Below are positions 27,481-36,307 of a stretch of DNA of 64,000 nt, piece by piece. Where the stretch lies: contig NZ_JABXKF010000024.1 in NCBI RefSeq assembly GCF_017115165.1, forward strand, positions 62,015 through 126,014, in the 5' to 3' direction. This DNA is from Nostoc sp. LPT (GTDB lineage: Bacteria; Cyanobacteriota; Cyanobacteriia; Cyanobacteriales; Nostocaceae). Every line of letters starts with the position of its first letter. Within the stretch, counting starts at the first letter, position 1. The position numbers were made by a program, and so were the translations under genes. A model generated the notes under the pieces. It was given only the letters and a program-made list of their open reading frames with translations, was not told the origin of the DNA and made no database searches.

Positions 27481-27705
27481 GTTGCGTTTAAATAGCACAG
27501 CGATGCAAATACAAAAATGCAAGAGGATAATAAAAGCAGTCCACCTTGGTTTTAGCTTGCGTTAACCTTAGCTAAGGTGGTGAAGAAGATAAAAGCTGTT
27601 TACGGACGCGCTCGCTTGCGTTATGGATGGAAGAAAAAAGTCAAATCCTTTTCCCTTCTACCTTCTGCCTCTTGCCTCCTGCCTTGTTTCTTAAATAAGC
27701 GATCG

Positions 27706-27768
27706 CTACCAACCAATAATTGCTAAACCTGGTACTTTTGGAAATTCCCGATCCGCCGTTACTAAGTT
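27706..27768 (-). pseudogene. C-terminal scrap of a PIN-domain (VapC-like) toxin gene
   Basis: The reverse strand reads NLVTADREFPKVPGLAIIGW then TAG. LVTADxxF is the conserved C-terminal motif of PIN/VapC toxins. Upstream the frame is lost and the sequence runs into the ribbon-helix-helix remnant on the other strand. Only about 20 residues remain. Confidence 0.6.
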
Positions 27769-27901
27769 CGCAGTTAGTTTAGATTTATCTCCAAATATAT
27801 ACAAGAAGCTGACTAACCTCGCTAACCGTACTGGTCGAAGGAAATCAGAAATTCTGATAATCCTTTTAGAGCAAGCATTTGAAGAGATTAATATTGAGTA
27901 A
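27764..27901 (+). pseudogene. Ribbon-helix-helix (VapB/CopG-like) gene without a start
   Basis: The forward frame gives KFAVSLDLSPNIYKKLTNLANRTGRRKSEILIILLEQAFEEINIE and a TAA. This is a typical ribbon-helix-helix antitoxin core with strand, helix and helix. There is no ATG, GTG or TTG in frame close upstream; the expected start region is joined to the inverted PIN fragment. It was too short for the ORF track. It may be non-functional or use an unusual start. Confidence 0.5.
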
Positions 27902-27962
27902 TTAAGTAACTGAGTTACTTAATTCAAATAAATTGTGCTTCTACTATACCAGTATTAATTTC

Positions 27963-28271
27963 ATGGAAGCTTTACCCGATAATTGGGCAGATATTCAACC
28001 TGATACTGTATATCTTTCAACCAGTGGTCTGCTAGTTTCATTTGCCAGTGAACAAATCAAGCTGGGATTAAAATATGATCGGAAAGGGAAACATTTAAAA
28101 GCCATTGAGAAAGGGCAAGTGCCCCCTCGCGGTAATGTTGGGTTGGTGGCTTCCCAAGAATCAGGCTACGATTTGAAATCTAAAGTCTTAGGTAAAGGTG
28201 GCGACCGCCGATTTCATGCAAAATTCATTGATGGTAGATTACACTTCCCTGGTTTGGTAACAGAACATTAA
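27963..28271 (+). CDS. Hypothetical protein
   Basis: From the ATG at 27963 (MEALPDNWADIQPDTVYL) the product has 102 residues. The track's TTG start is less likely. It is basic and soluble, and ends KVLGKGGDRRFHAKFIDGRLHFPGLVTEH. I recognise no family. The start codon of the next gene follows 12 bases after its stop, so the two may form an operon. Confidence 0.5.
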   Translation: MEALPDNWADIQPDTVYLSTSGLLVSFASEQIKLGLKYDRKGKHLKAIEKGQVPPRGNVGLVASQESGYDLKSKVLGKGGDRRFHAKFIDGRLHFPGLVTEH

Positions 28272-28283
28272 ACCCACATAACT

Positions 28284-28679
28284 ATGACAAGATTAGAATT
28301 AAAAAATCATCAAGTCTGGAGAGATTTAACTGAAATATTAGAAAATTTAGATGCCAATATTTTTGTTCAAGAACATCTTAACCAATGTGATTATAAAGTA
28401 TGCGGTTACTGGGATGAACAAGATGAATATTATGAAACAATTACGTTGCCTCGTACCCTAAAAGCCAAATTAGTTAGCAGTTCTATTGGTATTACTCACC
28501 AAGAACGTTTTTTACAACTAAAATTTTTCCTTATAGTTGATGTAGTTGATACCACAGGAATACCAAATAATAACACTCAAAAGATTGGTGAATTAGTTCT
28601 TATTTATGATGAAAATATAGAATTTGTTGATGAGAATTGGTTTTTAGATGTCGATTCTTCAATGCTTGAAATAAGTTGA
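28284..28679 (+). CDS. Hypothetical protein
   Basis: The product has 131 acidic residues with no membrane segment, beginning MTRLELKNHQVWRDLTEILENLDANIFVQEH. It reads as a compact alpha/beta protein but I cannot assign it to a family. It lies close behind the preceding small gene on the same strand, and its stop almost touches the end of the convergent ORF at 28683. Confidence 0.5.
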   Translation: MTRLELKNHQVWRDLTEILENLDANIFVQEHLNQCDYKVCGYWDEQDEYYETITLPRTLKAKLVSSSIGITHQERFLQLKFFLIVDVVDTTGIPNNNTQKIGELVLIYDENIEFVDENWFLDVDSSMLEIS

Positions 28680-28682
28680 ACT

Positions 28683-28949
28683 TCACTCATGACTTGCATC
28701 GATTTCTGGACAGAATTCGTTGTGTCGTAAGATTCGGATCATCTTTCGCCCAGGATGTTTGAACAACACATCAAACTCACTATTGGGCATTCTCAAGTTT
28801 TCAGGAATAAGATAGGTTTGGATTGGTTTTGTTAGGACTAACCCATGCCCAGGAAATAGAATAATGGTAATTTCACCAGCACATAGACATCCTAAAACTC
28901 GTGCAGGGACACGCACATAAAAATACGAACTGTCTTCTTTATGGTGCAT
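28683..28949 (-). CDS. Small hypothetical protein
   Basis: The product has 88 residues beginning MHHKEDSSYFYVRVPARVLGCLCAGEITIILFPGHGLVL and containing MIRILRHNEFCPEIDASHE near the end. No family is recognised. The start has no strong ribosome binding site, and the gene is convergent with the one before it. Confidence 0.4.
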   Translation of the reverse strand: MHHKEDSSYFYVRVPARVLGCLCAGEITIILFPGHGLVLTKPIQTYLIPENLRMPNSEFDVLFKHPGRKMIRILRHNEFCPEIDASHE

Positions 28950-28995
28950 ATCACGATATTGTAAGCATCAGCTAGTAATGTGCTATAACTATTTA

Positions 28996-29028
28996 GCGAT
29001 CGCCAGTACTTAAGATACTAGCGATCGC
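28996..29028. terminator. HIP1-containing hairpin at the end of the glycosyltransferase gene
   Basis: GCGATCGCCAGTA and TACTAGCGATCGC pair over 12 of 13 positions with a 7-base loop, nine bases beyond the stop of the reverse-strand gene at 29037. Position and stability fit a terminator for the leftward sugar and export arm. No strong T-run follows. Confidence 0.5.
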
Positions 29029-29036
29029 CATATTTC

Positions 29037-30320
29037 TTATCGCTGTGGTCTTATACTGGTTGTACCTACTTCCACCTTCTGCGCTCCTTCAACGATTTGG
29101 TAAAGTTTGTGTTCAAATTTCTGCATACACGCTGACCAATCAAAGTCAAGTATGGAAGGGCGAGCGTGTCTAGTCATATCTGCTTTCAAACCGGGATTTT
29201 CCAGAATCGCAATTACCTTTTGGGCGAAATCTGTAGGATTGTTCGGTTGGGCGAGGAAACCGTTACGACCAGGAAATACCTGTTCTGAGGTTGACGGAGC
29301 AACAACCGCAACCAGAGGGGTTCCAGACGCTAATGCTTCGTTATTTGTCGTGCAGAAGTTCTCGGTAACGGAGGGATTGACAAAAATATCTGCTCTAGCA
29401 AACCAACCTAGAAGTTCAGTACCATGAGATTCACCCCATACAGTAATACCCGCTCCAAACTTTTTAGCACGCTCACGGATCTCTTCATCTAGCGGGCCAC
29501 TACCAACAATCACCAGATGGACATCAGGAATTTTGGCAGCTATGACTGGAAAGATATCAAGTAATTGGTTGACATTCTTTTCGGGGGTAATGCGTCCGAC
29601 AAACAAAAGAGTTGGTCGGTTATCATTGGGAATTGGATCGTAACAGATGTTTCGCGGGTGAAATTTTTCGCAATCGATGCCTTGATAAGCGACGTATTCA
29701 GCACGTTGGCATTTGAGTTCTTCGTATTTAGTCAGTTGTTCTTTAGAAGAGAAGTAATTGAAGTCATAAGACTCGCTAAATTGCTTGACTAAAACGGGAA
29801 CGATCGGACGAACAAAATTGAAGAACCGATCTCCAAAGTAATATTTGATATACGCAACGATATCTGTATGGAAGAGTGATATTATTGGTGTGCCTGTTCG
29901 TTTTGCGTATTGAGTGCCGATAGGGCGACCATAACCTTGCAAGAAAAATGAGTATAAACCTCTCATTTGTGCTGCTTCTTCAACCACGATAATATCAGGC
30001 TGGAATTTCTCCAGCAACTTGGTATCGCTCCAATGTCGATAGTTCAACGGTTGAGGAAGAGACTTGTAGAATACTAGTGGTTCTGTAGGGAATGCGTAAG
30101 CAGAAAAATTAGGGAAAGATTGAATTTCTTCTAAACCGGGCATGGGGCGATCGCCAACATTTTTGGGGTAGCGATCGTTGATTTGGGGATGGATTAGAAA
30201 AACCTCATGTCCCTGCTCTAGCAACCAACGAACTCGTTGGTGAACTGCAACGGAAACACCAGTCAAGAAAGGAGCGTACAACCCTGTAAACAGTGCAATG
30301 CGAAGTTTTTGCTTAGTCAT
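29037..30320 (-). CDS. hglT: GT4 glycosyltransferase, probable heterocyst glycolipid glycosyltransferase HglT
   Basis: The 427-residue protein is a GT-B fold, GT4-type enzyme. The N-terminal half begins LRIALFTGLYAPFLTGVSVAVHQRVRWLLEQGHEVFLIHP. The C-terminal half has the donor-binding pattern LLFVGRITPEKNVNQLLDIFP and NPSVTENFCTTNNEALASGTPLVAV. In Anabaena PCC 7120 the island of heterocyst glycolipid genes ends on this side with all5341 (HglT), the transferase that puts glucose on the aglycone. This gene has the matching place, orientation and length, so I assign it by position and family rather than by alignment. It would act at the cytoplasmic membrane face. Confidence 0.68.
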   Translation of the reverse strand: MTKQKLRIALFTGLYAPFLTGVSVAVHQRVRWLLEQGHEVFLIHPQINDRYPKNVGDRPMPGLEEIQSFPNFSAYAFPTEPLVFYKSLPQPLNYRHWSDTKLLEKFQPDIIVVEEAAQMRGLYSFFLQGYGRPIGTQYAKRTGTPIISLFHTDIVAYIKYYFGDRFFNFVRPIVPVLVKQFSESYDFNYFSSKEQLTKYEELKCQRAEYVAYQGIDCEKFHPRNICYDPIPNDNRPTLLFVGRITPEKNVNQLLDIFPVIAAKIPDVHLVIVGSGPLDEEIRERAKKFGAGITVWGESHGTELLGWFARADIFVNPSVTENFCTTNNEALASGTPLVAVVAPSTSEQVFPGRNGFLAQPNNPTDFAQKVIAILENPGLKADMTRHARPSILDFDWSACMQKFEHKLYQIVEGAQKVEVGTTSIRPQR

Positions 30321-30730
30321 AATAAAGGGGAATATTTCACAAAATTGCTGATTTTTAACTTAGGATTTACGCAGCAAATGTTTGATGAACATCCTGATTA
30401 TTTGGCTCAGAAATTCCCGTTAATACAGTTAGACTAAGGATTTACGCATTGTCAAATAGCTGAAATTGTCGATTTGAAAGCGGATGTTTATAAACTAGGA
30501 TTGAAATTATCAAAACATCCAAAATGCTAAGTCAAAATTCCCCTTAATACATTTGTCTAAACCCTTGCCATTAATGCAAATCCATTTTGGTATTCAACAA
30601 GTAAAAACGTATCTTTTTACAAGGGTTATAGCTAACATAGTTCTACTAAATATAAGATAATACAATTTGAAGACTAGGGAATGTTTAGTGTAATAACTTT
30701 CATGCCCTAGTTGATATTTAGCGATTTAAT
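30321..30730. other. Intergenic region with short direct repeats
   Basis: This 410-base gap holds two diverged copies of a block: aggatttacgca recurs at about 30362 and 30436, and each copy ends in a string like caaaattccccttaatac or gaaattcccgttaatac. No gene is supported. Confidence 0.45.
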
Positions 30731-31990
30731 TCAAAGAGAAACCTTGCTATTAATCGGCTGATCCAACCATTGATAAGGGCGATATTCCACCAGATGGACA
30801 TTCCAAGGCCCTTTAACCCGATAGCTGACACCGCGCCAGGAGACTGTTGATGTCCACAGGGATGATAGCATCGCTAACCCATAAACCCACTGTGTCAACG
30901 GAATCCCAATCAACATTTTGATGATTGTAGCAGCTGATAATTTGGCGATCGCTTGGTTATTAGAGCGAACCATTCGCTGTATCTCTAATTCCAACACCAG
31001 CATTATCAAGAGTAATCCGACAGTGTAGACTCCATAGCAGACTAACAACAGAGCCGCAGCTTCCCATTTTGCCTCTAACAACGATTCTAGAACTAAAATA
31101 ATCAGTAGAGTCGGAAACAAAATGCTAGAAACAGCTTCACTAACAAGAGCCAACCAACGGGGATGATACAGTCGAGAAAAAAGGATAAGGCGCTTGAGAT
31201 AGTCTATTAAGTTGAATAAATCAGTCTCTTCACGATTGACTATTAGCAGCGAAGGCACAAACTTTACCTGAAAACCATGTTTTTTCAGGATATTGTGCAT
31301 CATAAAATCTTCGCCTAAAGCTTGTCCCCACTTATCTAGCAGTTCTGTTTGGCGAAGTACTTCTGTTTTCACAGCCAAAGTTCCACCCCAAGGAATCTGG
31401 AAGATAAACATTTGCACTACTGTGGACACATTGCCGACGTACCGCACTAAAGAACCCCAATACCTGCCTGTCGGTACATACCAACGATTGCCAGTTGTTG
31501 CCCCGATTTTCGCATCGCCTAGAGGACTGACTAATTCTCGCAGCCAATTCAAATGAACTATAGTATCAGCATCTACTAAAGCAACTACCTTATAAGAATC
31601 GTCCAACTCACGGATAGCTTGGATTAAAGAACTGCATTTGAGACTACAATTGTTGCGTACTATTCTCAAAGGGCTGATTTGAACATTAGTCGCTTCTTGC
31701 TCAGTGATGGTTTCACTAGCAATTTTCCAAGCCGGATCTTCGTGACTATCAACAATTAATTTTAAATCATACTGTGGATAGTTTTGATTTAGGAGCGATC
31801 GCAAACATCTAGGCAAAAACGGATCGGCTCCGCGTAAGCAAAGAATTACTGCTGTTTTGGGCAACTGGTCATCTGGTAATAAGTTTTTTTTAGACGAGCG
31901 CAGATACCATATAAAGACAAGCGTGAAACACACCTGAATAACCAGCCAACCCATCAAAGACTTAGACAGAAATATTGCCAAATCTTCCAT
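30731..31990 (-). CDS. GT2 glycosyltransferase, ceramide-glucosyltransferase-like
   Basis: The 419-residue protein has an N-terminal membrane anchor (MGWLVIQVCFTLVFIWYL), a GT-A catalytic domain with VVALVDADTIVHLNWLRELV and GEDFMMHNILKKHGFQVKFVP, and two to three membrane segments after residue 270. This is the plan of ceramide-glucosyltransferase-like GT2 enzymes. In Anabaena the matching position is all5342. It could glycosylate a lipid of the heterocyst envelope; the actual acceptor is not known to me. It is on the same strand as the other genes of the leftward arm. Confidence 0.7.
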   Translation of the reverse strand: MEDLAIFLSKSLMGWLVIQVCFTLVFIWYLRSSKKNLLPDDQLPKTAVILCLRGADPFLPRCLRSLLNQNYPQYDLKLIVDSHEDPAWKIASETITEQEATNVQISPLRIVRNNCSLKCSSLIQAIRELDDSYKVVALVDADTIVHLNWLRELVSPLGDAKIGATTGNRWYVPTGRYWGSLVRYVGNVSTVVQMFIFQIPWGGTLAVKTEVLRQTELLDKWGQALGEDFMMHNILKKHGFQVKFVPSLLIVNREETDLFNLIDYLKRLILFSRLYHPRWLALVSEAVSSILFPTLLIILVLESLLEAKWEAAALLLVCYGVYTVGLLLIMLVLELEIQRMVRSNNQAIAKLSAATIIKMLIGIPLTQWVYGLAMLSSLWTSTVSWRGVSYRVKGPWNVHLVEYRPYQWLDQPINSKVSL

Positions 31991-32051
31991 TAAATTTTTA
32001 GTCTCCGACAGAATAAGGGATTGGGCATTAAAAAGTAAAAAGTAAAAAGTA

Positions 32052-32090
32052 AAAAGGCAAAAGATTCTTTTCTATTTACTTTTGCCTTTT
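32052..32090 (-). terminator. Hairpin terminator behind the DUF2141 gene
   Basis: AAAAGGCAAAAG and CTTTTGCCTTTT form a perfect 12-base stem with a 15-base loop between the end of the DUF2141 gene (32120) and the start of the GT2 gene. The arms adjoin a heptamer repeat (gtaaaaa, about 32035-32056). On the reverse strand the second arm ends in a T-rich run. Confidence 0.55.
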
Positions 32091-32119
32091 ACCTTTTAAC
32101 TTCCTCTCCCCAGTTGCCT

Positions 32120-32587
32120 TTACGAATCAAGCGAATATTTCATAATGATGTTAACTGTTGTATTTTTGTTTACAACAAAACTGGCATCGCGAAACTTTGG
32201 TGTACCTGTTTGTATGGATACAGTTGGATTTTTAGAAATCCCAAAACCTTCTTTGGGAATACCGAAAAAGTCTTTATTGAGTTTGCGATCGCCATTTTGA
32301 TCGTCAACCACAGCGACAGCATAAGTTCCAGGTTTCAAACCGGAGAATTCTTTTTTTACAGAACTGCCATTAATCTTAGCGCAGCCACTTTGAGCTTCAC
32401 TACTACTACTCATAGGAAATCCTTTTTCATTTGCATAAACTCGGAAGCAAATCTCACCTTTTTGGTGATGTATTCCATTTACCACAACACTTAGTGTTGC
32501 AGTTGGCTCTGCATTCACTGTTTTAGCAAAGCTGATGCTCACTAAAGTAGCAAGCAAAACATGAGATAGTTGAGATAGTTTCAGCAT
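32120..32587 (-). CDS. Secreted DUF2141 domain protein
   Basis: Starting from the ATG at 32587, the product has 155 residues and opens with a signal peptide (MLKLSQLSHVLLATLVSISFAKTVNA, then EPTATLSVVV). The mature part is a DUF2141 domain with KGEICFRVYANEKGFPMS and FSGLKPGTYAVAVVDDQNGDRKLNKDFFGIPKEGFGISKNP. The family is a periplasmic beta-sandwich of unknown function. At this place in Anabaena lies all5343, for which mutants (in it or a cotranscribed gene) were reported as unable to fix nitrogen in air. That suggests a role in placing envelope glycolipids outside the cell. Confidence 0.78.
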   Translation of the reverse strand: MLKLSQLSHVLLATLVSISFAKTVNAEPTATLSVVVNGIHHQKGEICFRVYANEKGFPMSSSSEAQSGCAKINGSSVKKEFSGLKPGTYAVAVVDDQNGDRKLNKDFFGIPKEGFGISKNPTVSIQTGTPKFRDASFVVNKNTTVNIIMKYSLDS

Positions 32588-32665
32588 AATTTTGTAGTCA
32601 AAAGAGATGATTTTGGAGTTGATAGAAAGCTGCATTAGTCAGCTTTTATTTGTGACCTGATTCTT

Positions 32666-33649
32666 TCAAAAAATGACTTCCTCTTTTTTAATTGATACTG
32701 GTTTCCAAGCTTTCCAAAGTTTTTGCAACGCTATTAGCAAATCTTTCAGCAAAAGATGTTCTGTTCCTTTTAACTGCTGATATAGACTTATATGACAACA
32801 CAGCCGCTCATATAAACTCAGGGGACAACACCAGATGGAGAATATATACTCCCAAATCATTCTCCAATGTGGGAATAAAATTTTTCCTTTCTTTGCTGAA
32901 TCAAACCAGACTGTATACCCATAAAAATCAGGCAGCATACTCAAGAATGATTTTTGATTTTTATTTGTTAACAACAAATAATTGGGAAAAAACATACTCA
33001 TTGATTGTTGCGGATGACTTCTGAAGAAAAACAGGTATTCAGGGATTTCATAAAACCTACCGAGAATACCAAGTCTTAACAAGAGAATTCCATCTGCATT
33101 ACCATAACCACCCATAGGCGGTATCTTTTTCAAAGCACTAGCACGAATTACCCCGTAACATTGATAACATAAGTGCTTGGTCAGCAATTCGTGAAAACGC
33201 TCGTGTGGTTTTAGTGCATCTGCCTTGACTTTGATATCGTAATTTTGAAGAAAATTCCCCTGTTCATCAATGAAATATGCCTGGGAGTGACACAAGATTA
33301 TGGTAGGATCTTGGTCAAGTACGTCAACACACTTCTTGATAAAATCTGGAGAATGTAGATCGTCATAGGCTGCCCATTTAAAATACTCACCTGAAGACAG
33401 TTTCAAGACGCGATCAAAGTTACCAGCACAACCGATGTTCTTGTCATTGCGGTAGTAACAAATACGCTGGTCTTGCTCGGCATAAACTCTACAGATTTCC
33501 TCAGTTTTATCTGTAGACGCATTATCTGAAATAATTAGTTCAAAATCTTCAAAGGTCTGAGCCAAGAGTGAATCTATGGCTTCTTTGAGAAATTTTTCAC
33601 CATTATATACAGGTAGTCCGATGCTCAATCGTGGCTGATTGTTACTCAT
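32666..33649 (-). CDS. GT2 family glycosyltransferase
   Basis: The product has 327 residues from ATG 33649. It is a GT-A/GT2 enzyme: RLSIGLPVYNGEKFLKEAIDSLLAQTFEDFELIISDNASTD at the N-terminus and the metal-binding AAYDDLHSPDF near residue 100. The last 120 residues contain aromatic, partly hydrophobic stretches. It lies in the leftward arm of the glycolipid island between the DUF2141 gene and hgdA, at the place of Anabaena all5344. Its donor and acceptor are unknown. Confidence 0.75.
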   Translation of the reverse strand: MSNNQPRLSIGLPVYNGEKFLKEAIDSLLAQTFEDFELIISDNASTDKTEEICRVYAEQDQRICYYRNDKNIGCAGNFDRVLKLSSGEYFKWAAYDDLHSPDFIKKCVDVLDQDPTIILCHSQAYFIDEQGNFLQNYDIKVKADALKPHERFHELLTKHLCYQCYGVIRASALKKIPPMGGYGNADGILLLRLGILGRFYEIPEYLFFFRSHPQQSMSMFFPNYLLLTNKNQKSFLSMLPDFYGYTVWFDSAKKGKILFPHWRMIWEYIFSIWCCPLSLYERLCCHISLYQQLKGTEHLLLKDLLIALQKLWKAWKPVSIKKEEVIF

Positions 33650-33739
33650 AGAAAACAAGTATTCGGAAAATCTGTGGATTATTTTTTGCTTAATCGTAGT
33701 TAGGTAAATGCAACATAAAAATTCAGAATTCAGAATCCA

Positions 33740-33814
33740 GTAGGTTGGGTTGAGGAACGAAACCCAACATCATCAAGGTTTTGTTGGATTTCGCTGTCAC
33801 TCAATCCAACCTAC
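33740..33814. repeat. Long palindromic repeat (GTAGGTTGGGTTGAG...CTCAATCCAACCTAC)
   Basis: The arms GTAGGTTGGGTTGAGGAACGAAACCCAACA and TGTTGGATTTCGCTGTCACTCAATCCAACCTAC pair with few mismatches around a short loop. This repeat is familiar from cyanobacterial genomes. It lies between hgdA and the GT2 gene and may end hgdA transcription. Confidence 0.7.
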
Positions 33815-33849
33815 TATTCTAATTTTTATAACTTCTTACTCCCAAAGAA

Positions 33850-34854
33850 CTATTTCATCAAGCTTTGAATATCTGTTTTTTGCAGCCATTCATGTGTTTG
33901 CTGCATACCTAATTCTAGGTCAACTGCTGGTTTGTAATTTAACAGATTTTGGGCTTTGACAATGGAACAAGCGTAAGGACGAGTCATAAAATCTATAGAC
34001 TCTGGTAGAATATCAACTTTTTTCCGAAAAAGTTTTTGTCCTTGAACGCGTAGCTTTAGAAACAATTTGATTTCATCTTTCGATAATGAAAGGGGTGCTT
34101 GTAAATCTTCCATTGCTGCTAAACGCATAAAATACTCTTTCCACGAAGTTTCTTGTCCATCAGTGATATTAAATATTTCACTGTAAATTTCTTTTTCTAT
34201 TCCAAGAAAGATGCCATCAATCAGGTTATCTATATATACATGATTGATTACTCCTTTAGCATCATTGGCGCAAGCAAATAATTTTTGTCGCATCATCAGA
34301 ATTGGTCTGACTATCCAGGAAATACTTCCTGGGCCGTAAACATCTCCAGCTCGAATAATGATGATGCCAAAATCTGGAGGATTATTCAGTTCTAAAATTG
34401 CGGTTTCAGCTTCTATTTTAGTTTGACAGTAGGGATTATTTTCGCCAGAGAGTGGCCCAGATTCTGTAACACCATCAGGATAATTGAAACCATAAACCAT
34501 TACACTGGATAGATGCACAAATGTTTTGACACCAGCCTGTTTAGCGGCTTTAGCCATATTAATAGTACCGCCAACATTCACATCACGAAAATGCTTAATT
34601 GCACCAGTTTCTTCGGCAATTTGCTCTGTATGTAAAACGATATCTACTCCCTGACAAGCCTTTTGAGCAATAGTAGAATCGGTGATACTACCAATAGTTA
34701 CCTCTACACCCAAATTTTGTAACTGTTTGTTCTGTGCTGTAGAAGTTTGTAGTCCGCGAACCTTCATCCCTTGCGCTATGGCTAACTCGGCTGTACGCAA
34801 ACCGACAAATTCATTAATCCCAGTAATTAGGAGAGTTTTGTCTTTGAGGTTCAT
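33850..34854 (-). CDS. hgdA: NAD-dependent epimerase HgdA (heterocyst glycolipid UDP-galactose 4-epimerase type)
   Basis: From ATG 34854 (MNLKDKTLLITG) the product has 334 residues; the track start 22 codons earlier is less likely. It is an extended SDR: a Rossmann start LLITGINEFVGLRTAELA, SSVMVYG and the catalytic YCQTK. The first glycine-rich motif is altered, reading GINEFVG where GxxGFxG is usual, so one Gly is missing. In Anabaena the gene at this place (all5345, hgdA) encodes a UDP-galactose 4-epimerase needed for normal heterocyst glycolipids. Gene order hgdB-hgdC-hgdA is the same here. It presumably supplies the sugar donor in the cytosol. Confidence 0.8.
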   Translation of the reverse strand: MNLKDKTLLITGINEFVGLRTAELAIAQGMKVRGLQTSTAQNKQLQNLGVEVTIGSITDSTIAQKACQGVDIVLHTEQIAEETGAIKHFRDVNVGGTINMAKAAKQAGVKTFVHLSSVMVYGFNYPDGVTESGPLSGENNPYCQTKIEAETAILELNNPPDFGIIIIRAGDVYGPGSISWIVRPILMMRQKLFACANDAKGVINHVYIDNLIDGIFLGIEKEIYSEIFNITDGQETSWKEYFMRLAAMEDLQAPLSLSKDEIKLFLKLRVQGQKLFRKKVDILPESIDFMTRPYACSIVKAQNLLNYKPAVDLELGMQQTHEWLQKTDIQSLMK

Positions 34855-35061
34855 AAAATCGAAATTATTGTTAAATAGGTGAATTTGAGTTTTTAGATAA
34901 AAGACTTGAAGTAACACCAAATTGGAGTTTTGGTAAATACTTTTAATCTAAAATCTAAAATTGGTATAAGAAGAAATTTTCTGTAGGGAGGCTGCACTAA
35001 TACCTAGCTATCAGTCTATATCGTGGCAAAATAAATTGATTACTTTACTGCTAGTCATCAT

Positions 35062-36240
35062 TTAGAAAATATCTCCTGGATCTGCAGAGCGGAGTTTGTT
35101 GATAGCAAGCGCTCCTGATGTTATACACATTAAAACTGTTGAAGTTAAAACAATTACCGCATTATTAGTGGTCATAATTATTGGCAGCTTAGTTGCTTCC
35201 GCTGCAAAACTATATAACAAGACAGAAGTAATAAATCCTGGGATATAACCTAAGATTGCCAAAATCAAAGCTTGCTGAAATACCACATTTAATAAATAGC
35301 TATTGGCATAACCTATGGCTTTTAAAGTGGCATAAGCAACGAACTGTGTAGCAATATTGCTGTAAAGAATTTGATAAACAATAACTACACCAACAACCGC
35401 AGCCATTGTTAACATCAAGTTAAGAATAAAACCAATGGGTGTTCTGACAGCCCAATATTTTTTTTCAAAATCAATGAAGCCTTGACGCGTAAAAACTTGG
35501 ACATCATTAGGCAAACTTGCTTGTAAATTTTTCAGTACTGTTTCTGCATTAGTACCAGGTTTGAGGGAAATCAAACCAATATCTATCATCTCTGCTGGAC
35601 GAGTATTAGGATTTATCCTCAAGAAAGTTGAGTCACTAACAAGTAAATTACCATCTACCCCAAAGGAAGGCCCTAACGTGAATAAGCCACCAATTCTCAC
35701 TCGATAACCAATTAATGAATTGAAGGGAAATATTTCAATTGTCTGTGCAGTATCTCCCGCATTAAATTTTTCAGCTATTGGGCCAAACTCTGGGCGAGAA
35801 CCCCGGTCAAAAAGCATAACATCGGGAGTTTTAAGTTTATCTAAATTTTTCTCAACTTCTGGGATGTTCATCACAGGTTTACCTGGATCGAAACCAATAA
35901 CATATATTGAATATTTCTCACTAGTTGCTGGATTTTTCAGTTTGGCAAATTGCAAATACATGGGGCTAACTGACTCTACGCCATCAAACCCCAAAGATTG
36001 GTACAAACGAGTCCGTGAAAAACTTTGATTTGAGGTCAAAGATTTATATTGCGAACTAACTAAAAATAAATCTCCTTTGAGATTCTGATGGACTGCGGTT
36101 GCACTAGAATAGAGGGCATCTTGAAAACCAAGTTGCACAAACATTAGCAGCACAATAAAACCAATACCGGCTACAGCTACTAATAAACGAACTTTTTGCT
36201 GGGCTAGCTGTAGCCATGCTAAAGGAATTTTGAAAATCAT
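35062..36240 (-). CDS. hgdC: DevC-like permease HgdC of an envelope exporter
   Basis: This 392-residue inner-membrane protein has one N-terminal membrane segment (VRLLVAVAGIGFIVLLMFVQLGFQDAL), a large periplasmic domain (residues about 45-265), and three C-terminal segments (LMLTMAAVVGVVIVYQIL, AILGYIPGFITSVLLYSF, AVIVLTSTVLMCITSGAL). That is the MacB/FtsX-type layout of the DevC family. With HgdB it should form the part of an exporter that carries heterocyst glycolipids outward. It lies 67 bases after hgdB on the same strand. No ABC ATPase (DevA-like) gene follows, so energy must come from a protein encoded elsewhere. Confidence 0.85.
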   Translation of the reverse strand: MIFKIPLAWLQLAQQKVRLLVAVAGIGFIVLLMFVQLGFQDALYSSATAVHQNLKGDLFLVSSQYKSLTSNQSFSRTRLYQSLGFDGVESVSPMYLQFAKLKNPATSEKYSIYVIGFDPGKPVMNIPEVEKNLDKLKTPDVMLFDRGSRPEFGPIAEKFNAGDTAQTIEIFPFNSLIGYRVRIGGLFTLGPSFGVDGNLLVSDSTFLRINPNTRPAEMIDIGLISLKPGTNAETVLKNLQASLPNDVQVFTRQGFIDFEKKYWAVRTPIGFILNLMLTMAAVVGVVIVYQILYSNIATQFVAYATLKAIGYANSYLLNVVFQQALILAILGYIPGFITSVLLYSFAAEATKLPIIMTTNNAVIVLTSTVLMCITSGALAINKLRSADPGDIF

Positions 36241-36246
36241 GGATTT

Positions 36247-36282
36247 ATTTATTATTTGTCATTTGTCATTTGTCATTGGTCA
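36247..36282. repeat. Heptamer tandem repeat (catttgt type)
   Basis: About five copies of a catttgt heptamer, one of them varied to cattggt, fill the short gap between hgdC and hgdB. Confidence 0.75.
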
Positions 36283-36307
36283 TTTGTGAATGACATATAT
36301 CCTATGA

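Noticed and set aside
27356-27565. Cys-His repeat peptide (MQWHCKPKQSHC)
   Set aside because: The frame is open only because the 21-base repeat contains no stop; no ribosome binding site or coding signal. Kept only as a repeat.
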